From positions 1 through 29,966 of the forward strand of contig DRLE01000124.1 in NCBI GenBank assembly GCA_011051475.1: a DNA stretch of 29,966 bases. Reading direction: 5' to 3'. The notes under the pieces were generated by a model. That model was not told the DNA's origin. It searched no databases and saw only the letters and a program-made list of their open reading frames with translations. Source of the DNA: Gammaproteobacteria bacterium (GTDB lineage Bacteria > Pseudomonadota > Gammaproteobacteria > SZUA-229). Position numbers and translations under genes: made by a program. Positions 23,122 through 29,548 of the stretch are shown here, one piece after another (position 1 is the first letter of the stretch; each line of letters opens with the position of its first letter).

Positions 23122-24519
23122 CTATTCGTCGATTTTTTCCAGCTCGACCACTTCCTGTTTGGCGTCAAGTTGCGGCAGAACGCCGTAAAGGGCGGCCTGC
23201 AGGGCCTCCTCGATAACCGGGTGATAAAACGGCATTTTCAGCATATCGAATACGGTCAACCCCTGCTCGATCGACCAGCTCAACAGATGCGCCAGATGTT
23301 CACCCTTGACGCAGCACATGGAAGAGCCCAGCAGCAGGCCGTCGGACTTGCGCACATAGATGCGCAGCAGGCCGCGGTTCTTGCCCATAATCAGGGCTCG
23401 GCCGACCGGCGCAAAGGCAATTTCGCCAATGGCGATTTCCTCTGCCTTCAGTTCATTCAGCTGGGCGCCGGCCATGGCAATATTCGGGTCGCAGAAGGTT
23501 ATCGCCAGCAGCACCTTGCGTTTGAATTTCTGCACACCCTCGCGCACGGCGTTATAGCCGGCCACGCGACCTTCATGCCCGGCCTCGTGCAGTAACGGCC
23601 GGTCGGCATTCACATCACCGGCAATATAAATGGGCAGATCCCCTATCTGCATGGTCAGCGGGTCATACTGCGGAATACCACGCTCATCCAGCGGGATATC
23701 GGTAGCCGCCAGGTTCAGCTGATCCAGGTTGGGGCGGCGACCGAGACTGGCCAGCACTTTTTCCACCACCACCGAGTTGTCACCGGCAGAAACCCGGACG
23801 CCGCCATCGGCCTTTTCCAGACTTGCCGCCGCGCCCAGCCAGAGCGGGAACTCCCGGCCAATGGCCTCTACCGCGGTGGCGTTGACCTTGTCGTCGGCCA
23901 GACGGGCGACAGTATTCAGCTGGTCAACCCCGGTAACATCGACACCCATGCGCTTCAGCGCCTGACCAAGTTCCAGACCGATGGAACCCAGGCCGATAAC
24001 AGCCATGGAGGCCGGCAGGTCTTCCAGCTCGAAAAAATCATCGGTGGTAATGATGTCCTCGGCAAAGGACTGCCACTCATCGGGCACGATCGGTCGTGAT
24101 CCGGTAGCGATTACAATGGCTTTTGCTTTGATCTTCTCGCCATTGACCTCGACCGTGTCATTGCTGACAAAGCTTGCATAACCATCGATCAGGTGTTCTT
24201 CGTCCAGTTCATCGGTCACCCCCAGGGTGCGATCGACAAACATGTCACGCAGGTCCTGCACATGCTCCATGCTGGCCGGCACGTCCAGTGACAGCGCATC
24301 GCCGCCATCGATACCTTCACGATCGAAAATACTTTTACGGTGAAAATCCTCGGCCACCTGTATCAGCACCTTGGAAGGCATGCAGCCAACGCGTGCGCAG
24401 GTGGTGCCCAGCTCGCCACCGTTAATCAGTACATAATTATCGGTCTTGCGTCTGACCTGGGACAGGGCGAACAGGCCGGCGCTACCGGCGCCCAGAATGG
24501 CGACATCAACTTCTCGCAT
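23122..24519 (-). CDS. Dihydrolipoamide dehydrogenase-like pyridine nucleotide-disulfide oxidoreductase
   Basis: 465 residues, standard for the family. The FAD fold GAGSAG is at residues 10-15, the redox-active pair CARVGC (Cys41, Cys46) is followed by MPSK, and a second NAD(P) fold reads VIGLGSIGLELG. IYIAGDVNADRPLLHEA is the FAD-contact motif, and the C-terminal YHPVIEEAL supplies the His-Glu pair. It can therefore carry electrons between NAD(P)H and a disulfide or other acceptor. It is not beside any 2-oxoacid dehydrogenase gene, so an Lpd role in such a complex is doubtful. Instead it is divergent from the rubrerythrin cassette with a shared 154-base regulatory region, which suggests a redox-stress role (inference). 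The ATG has AGAGG eight bases upstream. Confidence 0.88.
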   Translation of the reverse strand: MREVDVAILGAGSAGLFALSQVRRKTDNYVLINGGELGTTCARVGCMPSKVLIQVAEDFHRKSIFDREGIDGGDALSLDVPASMEHVQDLRDMFVDRTLGVTDELDEEHLIDGYASFVSNDTVEVNGEKIKAKAIVIATGSRPIVPDEWQSFAEDIITTDDFFELEDLPASMAVIGLGSIGLELGQALKRMGVDVTGVDQLNTVARLADDKVNATAVEAIGREFPLWLGAAASLEKADGGVRVSAGDNSVVVEKVLASLGRRPNLDQLNLAATDIPLDERGIPQYDPLTMQIGDLPIYIAGDVNADRPLLHEAGHEGRVAGYNAVREGVQKFKRKVLLAITFCDPNIAMAGAQLNELKAEEIAIGEIAFAPVGRALIMGKNRGLLRIYVRKSDGLLLGSSMCCVKGEHLAHLLSWSIEQGLTVFDMLKMPFYHPVIEEALQAALYGVLPQLDAKQEVVELEKIDE

Positions 24520-24551
24520 GGGGATTTCCTCTGTGATTATTCTCGATGAGC

Positions 24552-24567
24552 GAATAATAAATTATTC
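24552..24567. promoter_or_regulatory. AT-rich palindrome between the flavoprotein and rubrerythrin genes
   Basis: GAATAAT-AA-ATTATTC is a 7-2-7 inverted repeat, 33 bases upstream of the flavoprotein start and 107 bases upstream of the rubrerythrin start. Its size and composition resemble operators of Fur/PerR/Irr-type regulators, and such a regulator is encoded at 27146-27574. The assignment is inference. Confidence 0.45.
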
Positions 24568-24673
24568 AATCTGACATTACATCTTTCAGCACAAAATAGC
24601 ACAATATAAAAACAATCTGTTGTACAATTTATCTGAACACGCCAAAAAGAACAGGCAAACAAGGAGCACAATC

Positions 24674-25090
24674 ATGGGCTTGAAAGGCACTAAAACCGAA
24701 CAGAACCTGAAAGACGCTTTTGCCGGTGAATCACAGGCAAACCGGCGCTATCTGTATTTTGCGGCAAAAGCCGACGTAGAAGGCTATAACGATGTTTCCG
24801 CTGTTTTCCGCTCGACCGCCGAAGGTGAAACCGGCCATGCCCACGGCCATCTGGAATACCTTGAAGAAACCGGTGATCCGGCCACCGGCCTGCCCATCGG
24901 CGACACCGAAACCAACCTGAAAGCCGCCATTGCCGGCGAAACCTACGAGTACACCGACATGTATCCGGGTATGGCGAAAGTCGCCCGCGATGAAGGTTTT
25001 GATGAAATTGCCGACTGGTTTGAAACCCTGGCCAAGGCCGAGCGCTCTCATGCCAACCGTTTCCAGAAAGCGCTGGACACGCTGGAATAA
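24674..25090 (+). CDS. Rubrerythrin-like diiron protein without rubredoxin domain
   Basis: 138 residues from the ATG at 24674, with AAGGAG eight bases upstream. An earlier in-frame start at 24620 lacks one. The four-helix ferritin-like domain has the full diiron ligand set: Glu19, Glu52-x-x-His55, Glu89, Glu92, and Glu123-x-x-His126. It ends right after the fourth helix and has no Cys at all, so the C-terminal rubredoxin domain of classical rubrerythrin is missing. Rubrerythrins reduce hydrogen peroxide to water; this form must receive electrons from a separate partner. The next gene, 48 bases downstream, encodes an Fe-S protein that is a plausible donor. Gene order suggests an operon with the Fe-S and DUF3501 genes. 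Confidence 0.95.
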   Translation: MGLKGTKTEQNLKDAFAGESQANRRYLYFAAKADVEGYNDVSAVFRSTAEGETGHAHGHLEYLEETGDPATGLPIGDTETNLKAAIAGETYEYTDMYPGMAKVARDEGFDEIADWFETLAKAERSHANRFQKALDTLE

Positions 25091-25138
25091 GACCGAAAAG
25101 CCGGTTACGGGCTCTTTCTCTCACGCGCCCGCAGGATA

Positions 25139-26461
25139 ATGAACACCATAAAAGAAGACGGACTGCTACGGCCCGACCGCCAGCCACTGGGGCAGAACAC
25201 GCAAGGCTTCTGGAACGAAAAACGGCTGCAGAGTGAAATGCAGCGCGTCTTCAGTGCCTGCCACAGCTGCCGCCGCTGTCACAGCCTGTGTCACAGCTTC
25301 CCCACCCTGTTCGATCTGATCGACAATGCCGGCAGCATGGATGTCGAAGGCGTCAACCCGGAAGACTACTGGAAGGTGGTAGACAGCTGCTTTCTCTGCG
25401 ACCTGTGTTTTCTGAGCAAGTGCCCCTACGTGCCGCCGCATGAATGGAATATCGATTTCCCCCATCTGATGCTGCGCGCCAAGGCGGTAAGATATCGCCG
25501 CGATGGCGCCCGCCTGCGTGACCGCCTGCTCAGCTCGCCGGACAAGATCGGCAGAATCGCCAGCAGACCGCTATTGCGCCAGGCCTATCATTACCTGAGA
25601 AAAAGCCCGACAGGCCGCAAGCTTCTGCACAAAACCCTGGGGATTCACAAACAGGCCTGGCTGCCGGAATACCCGGCCAGAAGCCTGTCACAGCGCTGGA
25701 AAACACACCCGCAACCGGCCAGACACAGGGAAACCGGCAACAAGGTTGCCATCTTTGCCACCTGCTACGGCAACTACAGCCAGCCACAGATCGGCGAAGA
25801 CCTGATCTGCATACTCGAGCATAATGATATACAGGTAAAGCTGATTGATGACTGTCAGTGCTGCGCCATGCCCAGACTGGAACTGGGCGACCTGGACACC
25901 GTCAACCTGGCCATGAATACCAATATACCCCGTATGGCCGAACTGATTGCCGATGGCTGGGACATCGTGAGCCTGATTCCTTCCTGCACCCTGATGTTCA
26001 AGCAGGAACTGCCACTGATGTTCCCCGAACGAACGGCCGTTCTGCAGGTAAAGCTGGCCATTTACGATCCGTTTGAATACCTGATGCGCCTTTATCGCAG
26101 CAAACAGCTGAAAATCGATTTCCGCCGGGGACTGGGGCGCATTGTCTACCATGTCGCCTGCCACCAGCGCGCGCAGCGCGCCGGTCAGCAGACGCGCAAG
26201 CTGCTGGAGCTGATACCGGATACCGAGGTCACTCCCGTGGAGCGCTGCTCGGGACACGATGGCAGCTACGCCATGAAATCCGAGCACCACGTCAATGCCA
26301 CCAGCCTGTGCGCCCCGGTGGCCCGACGCATTCAGCAGCAACAGGCGGATGCCTATACCAGTGACTGCTTCCTGGCCGGCCACCATATCAGCAACACCCT
26401 GGCCAATGGCAGTACACCGGTTCACCCGATAAGCCTGCTGCGCAGAGCCTATGCCATCTGA
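25139..26461 (+). CDS. Fe-S oxidoreductase related to GlpC/HdrD (two 4Fe-4S sites plus CCG-type repeats)
   Basis: 440 residues. The N-terminal ferredoxin-like part has CX2CX2CX3C (Cys41, 44, 47, 51) and CX2CX2CX4C (Cys84, 87, 90, 95), for two [4Fe-4S] clusters. The C-terminal part has two CCG-domain-like repeats, as in heterodisulfide reductase and the anaerobic glycerol-3-phosphate dehydrogenase C subunit. The first is complete (Cys209, Cys241-Cys242, Cys283). In the second the CC pair is Cys-Ser (Cys341, Cys370-Ser371, Cys410). There is no membrane helix or signal peptide. It should transfer electrons and may act on disulfides. It lies between rubrerythrin (48 bases before) and DUF3501 (29 bases after), a neighbourhood I recall from other proteobacteria, so it is a likely electron donor to rubrerythrin. 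It is not glpC: glpA and glpB are absent. Confidence 0.9.
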   Translation: MNTIKEDGLLRPDRQPLGQNTQGFWNEKRLQSEMQRVFSACHSCRRCHSLCHSFPTLFDLIDNAGSMDVEGVNPEDYWKVVDSCFLCDLCFLSKCPYVPPHEWNIDFPHLMLRAKAVRYRRDGARLRDRLLSSPDKIGRIASRPLLRQAYHYLRKSPTGRKLLHKTLGIHKQAWLPEYPARSLSQRWKTHPQPARHRETGNKVAIFATCYGNYSQPQIGEDLICILEHNDIQVKLIDDCQCCAMPRLELGDLDTVNLAMNTNIPRMAELIADGWDIVSLIPSCTLMFKQELPLMFPERTAVLQVKLAIYDPFEYLMRLYRSKQLKIDFRRGLGRIVYHVACHQRAQRAGQQTRKLLELIPDTEVTPVERCSGHDGSYAMKSEHHVNATSLCAPVARRIQQQQADAYTSDCFLAGHHISNTLANGSTPVHPISLLRRAYAI

Positions 26462-26490
26462 CGCTACCTGATTGATAAGCTTTTGTTTCT

Positions 26491-27075
26491 ATGAAAAAAC
26501 TCAGCCGTAACGACCTCTATCCGCTTGAACATTACAGCGAAATTCGCGACGAATTCCGCCACAAAATCATGGCGCACAAGAACAGCAGACGCCTGATGCT
26601 GGGCGATGTGGTCATGCTGTTGTTTGAAGACCGCTTGCTGACACAGTACCAGATCCAGGAGATGCTGCGCATTGAAAAGATATTTGACGCCGCCGCTATC
26701 GAGGAGGAACTGGCCACCTATAACCCGTTGATACCTGACGGCAGCAACTGGAAGGCAACCATGATGATCCAGTATGGCGATGCCGACGAGCGCCGGCGCC
26801 AGCTACGCAACCTGAAGGGCATCGAGGACAGGGTATGGATGCAGGTCGAAAACCTGGCACGGGTTTACGCAATTGCCGATGAAGATCTCGAGCGCAGCAA
26901 TGAGGAAAAGACCTCAGCCGTGCATTTTCTGCGTTTTGAACTGGATGCCAATATGATTGCCGCCGTGAAAAGCGGCGGATCGATCAGGGCGGGAATAAAC
27001 CATGCGCATTACCAGGCCGAAACCGATCCGTTACCGGAAAGACTGCGCCTGGCACTGCTCGGGGATATTAAATAG
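26491..27075 (+). CDS. DUF3501 family protein
   Basis: 194 residues; recognised from the N-terminus (MKKLSRNDLYPLEHYSEIRD) and the segments RRLMLGDVVMLLFEDRLLTQ and YQIQEMLRIEKIFD, which are typical of DUF3501. It has no Cys, no signal peptide and no membrane helix, so it does not itself bind an Fe-S cluster; conserved His, Glu and Asp residues are many. Its function is unknown. It follows the Fe-S protein by 29 bases in the rubrerythrin cassette, which points to a soluble partner or assembly factor for that electron path (inference). The stop codon is followed by a 12-bp tandem repeat that keeps the reading frame open for 27 more codons. Confidence 0.88.
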   Translation: MKKLSRNDLYPLEHYSEIRDEFRHKIMAHKNSRRLMLGDVVMLLFEDRLLTQYQIQEMLRIEKIFDAAAIEEELATYNPLIPDGSNWKATMMIQYGDADERRRQLRNLKGIEDRVWMQVENLARVYAIADEDLERSNEEKTSAVHFLRFELDANMIAAVKSGGSIRAGINHAHYQAETDPLPERLRLALLGDIK

Positions 27076-27080
27076 AACGG

Positions 27081-27126
27081 CCTGAAGAATAGCCTGAAGC
27101 ATAACCTGAAGACCGGCCTGAACCGG
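27081..27126. repeat. 12-bp tandem repeat after the DUF3501 gene
   Basis: Nearly four units: CCTGAAGAATAG, CCTGAAGCATAA, CCTGAAGACCGG and the partial CCTGAACCGG. The CCTGAA half is invariant. The last two units also place CCGG on both sides of CCTGAA, giving a small hairpin. It separates the DUF3501 gene from the convergent Fur-family gene. Confidence 0.85.
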
Positions 27127-27145
27127 CAGGTATTAACAGGAAAGG

Positions 27146-27574
27146 CTATCTCGAGGTGACGCGATAGACAATATCCGTATCAATAATCCTGAGGCCTTCC
27201 GGCAGCTCCGGCAAACAGACATTGCTGGTATCCACGTCAAAAACATCTACAAGTTCGCCGGTATCGACATTATACAGGTGCTGATGCACGGCGGTATTGG
27301 TATCATAAAACACGCGTTCACGGTCAATCAGTACTTCACGAACCACACCCTTGCTGGCGAACAGGCCCATGGTGTTGTATACCGTGGCCCGGGACACACG
27401 GTTACCGGCACTGGTCACACCTTCAAGAATCTTTTCCGCAGAAAGGTGCTGCGGGCGCTGGAATAAAAACTCGGCGATTTCTACACGCTGTCGCGTCGGT
27501 GAAATTTTATGTTGCTGCAGCAGAGAAACAACCTCACTGCGCTGTAACGGGAATGCAATTTCTGAAGTATTCAT
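27146..27574 (-). CDS. Fur-family transcriptional regulator, Irr/PerR-like
   Basis: 142 residues from the ATG at 27574; an in-frame ATG at 27631 would add 19 residues (FFFQKVGYNKG region) not seen in the family. The winged-helix part reads KISPTRQRVEIAEFLF, HLSAEKI and RVSRATVYNTMGLF, the standard Fur DNA-binding region. After it comes FYDTNTAVHQHLYNVDTGEL. Both CxxC structural zinc motifs of typical Fur/PerR are absent (only one Cys in the protein). The DTNxxxHQH pattern resembles the Irr branch, whose HHH motif binds haem. It is convergent with the rubrerythrin cassette and probably regulates it in response to iron, haem or peroxide (inference). A TATAAT lies six bases before the ATG. Confidence 0.88.
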   Translation of the reverse strand: MNTSEIAFPLQRSEVVSLLQQHKISPTRQRVEIAEFLFQRPQHLSAEKILEGVTSAGNRVSRATVYNTMGLFASKGVVREVLIDRERVFYDTNTAVHQHLYNVDTGELVDVFDVDTSNVCLPELPEGLRIIDTDIVYRVTSR

Positions 27575-27580
27575 GCCTTT

Positions 27581-27586
27581 ATTATA
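27581..27586 (-). promoter_or_regulatory. Candidate -10 box almost at the fur-family start codon
   Basis: On the minus strand TATAAT ends six bases before the ATG at 27574. The -35 region is a T-run and poor. If used, the transcript would be leaderless. TTATAAT is also one half of a PerR-like operator, so it may be a regulator site instead. Confidence 0.35.
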
Positions 27587-27646
27587 ACCAACCTTCTGGA
27601 AAAAAAAAGCCAAAATCTGCAATTTTGTCATGTTTTTTTAGATTCC

Positions 27647-28537
27647 CTACATATCGGTCAAAAACACGAAAACCGCGCTCTGTTGCGGTTTGTGTGCCTT
27701 AAGGTGCAAAGGAACCCGACACTTTCCAGCCGAAACCAGCGAAATCACCTCGGTTTTCGAGTAAAGTTTTCCGACATCCGACAAAGGGGTTTCCGAGAGC
27801 CAGCCGCGATCGATCAGCAGGTCAAATTTATCCCCTGCCTCGAACGCCTTATCAAACTGTTCAAGCGTAAGCCAGCCCCCATCCAGATGTCCCTGGGCAC
27901 TACCCGACGGCGCTATCGGTTGCCCGCCCGGCACACCACCGCCAAAGCGCCACGGATAATACAATCGCCCCTTGAGGATGACGCGGCATTCATCCACCTG
28001 CAGGCCAAGCTGCTGTAGATGCTGCCGCACGCCGGGATCATGACTGATCACACTCTGGCGCTCTCGCAGATGAGCCACCTTCAGGTCCATACGGTCATGC
28101 CGGTTCGGCCCGTACCAGTTACTCATACTCCGGGTATCGCCTTCACCCAGATAGAACTTGACCGCCAGTTCAAGATGCAGGGTCTTTTTCTGCGCAAGGT
28201 CATACACCATAAAATCGATTTCACCCCGTGTTTCACCGTCGATAACCAGCTGCAGGTTTCTTGCCAGCACCTGATAGCGCGGATGCTGTTGCAGCCAGTA
28301 AAACCACAGGGTTTCAAAATATCGCCCCAGGCGACGATCTTTCTGCACCTGCAGCAGCTGCTGCAGCTCTGCCGGCTGTGCGTCGACCGACTGCAGCCAG
28401 GGCCTGGCCTGCGCAAGAATATGAGCAAACCAGCGCTGCTCGGGCCATACGCAGCCACCCGCCTCGCCACTGACCAGCGGCGGACTACCCAGTGCCCATG
28501 CCAGGTCACGAACACACTGATGTTTAAATGGATGCAT
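27647..28537 (-). CDS. DUF1853 family protein, possible PD-(D/E)XK-type nuclease fold
   Basis: 296 residues, recognised from RYFETLWFYWLQQHPRYQVLA, the GEIDFMVYD strand, HLELAVKFYLG and WYGPNRHDRMDLKVAHL, all typical of DUF1853. The function is not established. The order Glu75, Asp108, then Glu123-x3-Lys127 on adjacent predicted strands resembles the active site of PD-(D/E)XK nucleases, but the final spacing differs from the usual ExK, so catalysis is only a suggestion. No signal peptide is present. The gene precedes the Fur-family gene on the same strand by 72 bases and is divergent from the Lon-domain gene. The ribosome binding site is weak. Confidence 0.82.
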   Translation of the reverse strand: MHPFKHQCVRDLAWALGSPPLVSGEAGGCVWPEQRWFAHILAQARPWLQSVDAQPAELQQLLQVQKDRRLGRYFETLWFYWLQQHPRYQVLARNLQLVIDGETRGEIDFMVYDLAQKKTLHLELAVKFYLGEGDTRSMSNWYGPNRHDRMDLKVAHLRERQSVISHDPGVRQHLQQLGLQVDECRVILKGRLYYPWRFGGGVPGGQPIAPSGSAQGHLDGGWLTLEQFDKAFEAGDKFDLLIDRGWLSETPLSDVGKLYSKTEVISLVSAGKCRVPLHLKAHKPQQSAVFVFLTDM

Positions 28538-28611
28538 AAGACGGGCCCGCCATAACAGGCGCTTTCAAATTTTATTAGCAGCTATCGCTGCACCTGCGGC
28601 ATAATAGTTTA

Positions 28612-29190
28612 ATGAAACTGGCTCTTTTTCCCCTGAACACCGTTCTGTTTCCCGGCAGCATACTGCCCCTGCAGATTTTCGAGCAACGCTATCTCAGCCT
28701 GATCACCGACTGCATGAAGCAGGAGACCGGTTTTGTCAGCGTACTGATAAACGAGGGTCGCGAGGTCGGTGACACGCCCAGTATATACAGTACCGGCTGC
28801 TACGTGGAGATAGTCGACTGGGATGCGCTTGCCGGCAATATGCTGGGTATCAATATAGAAGCCAGGCACCGTGTGCACCTGTTCGCCAGCTCGGTCAGGG
28901 ATGACGGCCTGCTGCTGGCGCAGGCCCGTGAAATCCCGGCGCTGGATCCCGGCCTGCCGCTGCCGGGCTATGCCGAACCCCTGGCCGGCACCCTGAAAGA
29001 ACTGCTCAAACACCCGTTCGCGGCCCGCTACCGTGACCGGGTCGATTTTTCTTCTGCAACCGACATCTGCTACCGCCTGGGCGAACTGCTGCCGATAGAC
29101 AACCGGCAGAAGCAGCTGCTGCTGGAATCGGAAAGCATCGAACAGCTCCTTGACCAGCTGGCGATTCATATCAATACACTACAAACATAG
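28612..29190 (+). CDS. Lon substrate-binding (LON N-terminal) domain protein
   Basis: 192 residues. The start MKLALFPLNTVLFPGSILPLQIFEQRYLSL is the LON N-terminal domain signature (FPL...LFPG...LPLxIFExRY). It continues with FVSVLI, STGCYVEIVDW and NIEARHRVHLF. No AAA ATPase or protease part follows, so it is a stand-alone adaptor-like protein, a common small family in proteobacteria with no firmly known role. The ribosome binding site is poor. The gene is alone on its strand, followed by a 358-base intergenic region with repeats. Confidence 0.92.
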   Translation: MKLALFPLNTVLFPGSILPLQIFEQRYLSLITDCMKQETGFVSVLINEGREVGDTPSIYSTGCYVEIVDWDALAGNMLGINIEARHRVHLFASSVRDDGLLLAQAREIPALDPGLPLPGYAEPLAGTLKELLKHPFAARYRDRVDFSSATDICYRLGELLPIDNRQKQLLLESESIEQLLDQLAIHINTLQT

Positions 29191-29250
29191 AATCATTTTC
29201 TCTTCAAAATAGCGAACAAGCCGAATCCGCCCACTTATAAAACAGCAATT

Positions 29251-29281
29251 GCCTGTTTTGCGCCTTTTGCGTTCTTTGCGG
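29251..29281. repeat. Short TTTTGCG-type tandem repeat
   Basis: TTTTGCG recurs at roughly 10-base steps (TTTTGCGcc, TTTTGCGttc, TTTGCGG). It reads as CGCAAAR units on the other strand. It is related to the repeat at 29463-29490 and to the ends of the two foldback elements. Confidence 0.6.
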
Positions 29282-29355
29282 CTATATTTACCCCCTTTTT
29301 CCCCTCGTTATATATGCGAGAATATGAAAATGAGCCTGAACGTGTGAATCTGTAA

Positions 29356-29408
29356 GCCGGCATAAGGTACGTTGCCGGCTTCACGCCAGCAACGTACCTT
29401 ATGCTGGC
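29356..29408. repeat. REP-like long hairpin (24-bp stem, 5-base loop)
   Basis: The left arm 29356-29379 and right arm 29385-29408 are complementary at 22 of 24 positions, with one G-T wobble and one C-A mismatch. The loop is TTCAC. Each arm also begins and ends with GCCGGC-like hexamers. The right flank GGCCTAC and the CTTAT-GC-GGCCTAC pattern resemble enterobacterial REP sequences. No T-run follows, so it is not a standard terminator. The rest of the 29191-29548 gap holds only the short repeats listed and the djlA leader. Confidence 0.9.
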
Positions 29409-29462
29409 CTACTTCTGATGTGCTTTTCCGTCACAGGTAAAAAATCATGTCGACAATGAACC

Positions 29463-29490
29463 ATTTGCGTTTATTCGCGTTCATTTGCGG
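29463..29490. repeat. 10-bp tandem repeat ending in ATTTGCGG
   Basis: Three units with a 10-base period: ATTTGCGTTT, ATTCGCGTTC, ATTTGCGG. The last unit equals the conserved end of foldback elements A and B. It lies about 60 bases before djlA. Confidence 0.75.
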
Positions 29491-29548
29491 ATATAAAATA
29501 CAACGCTAGTGGTAGAATCCGACTTTTAGCAATTTCTGAGGAAATAAT

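Noticed and set aside
25139..26461. GlpC, anaerobic glycerol-3-phosphate dehydrogenase subunit C
   Set aside because: glpA and glpB are missing and the neighbours are rubrerythrin and DUF3501, so only the fold is shared.
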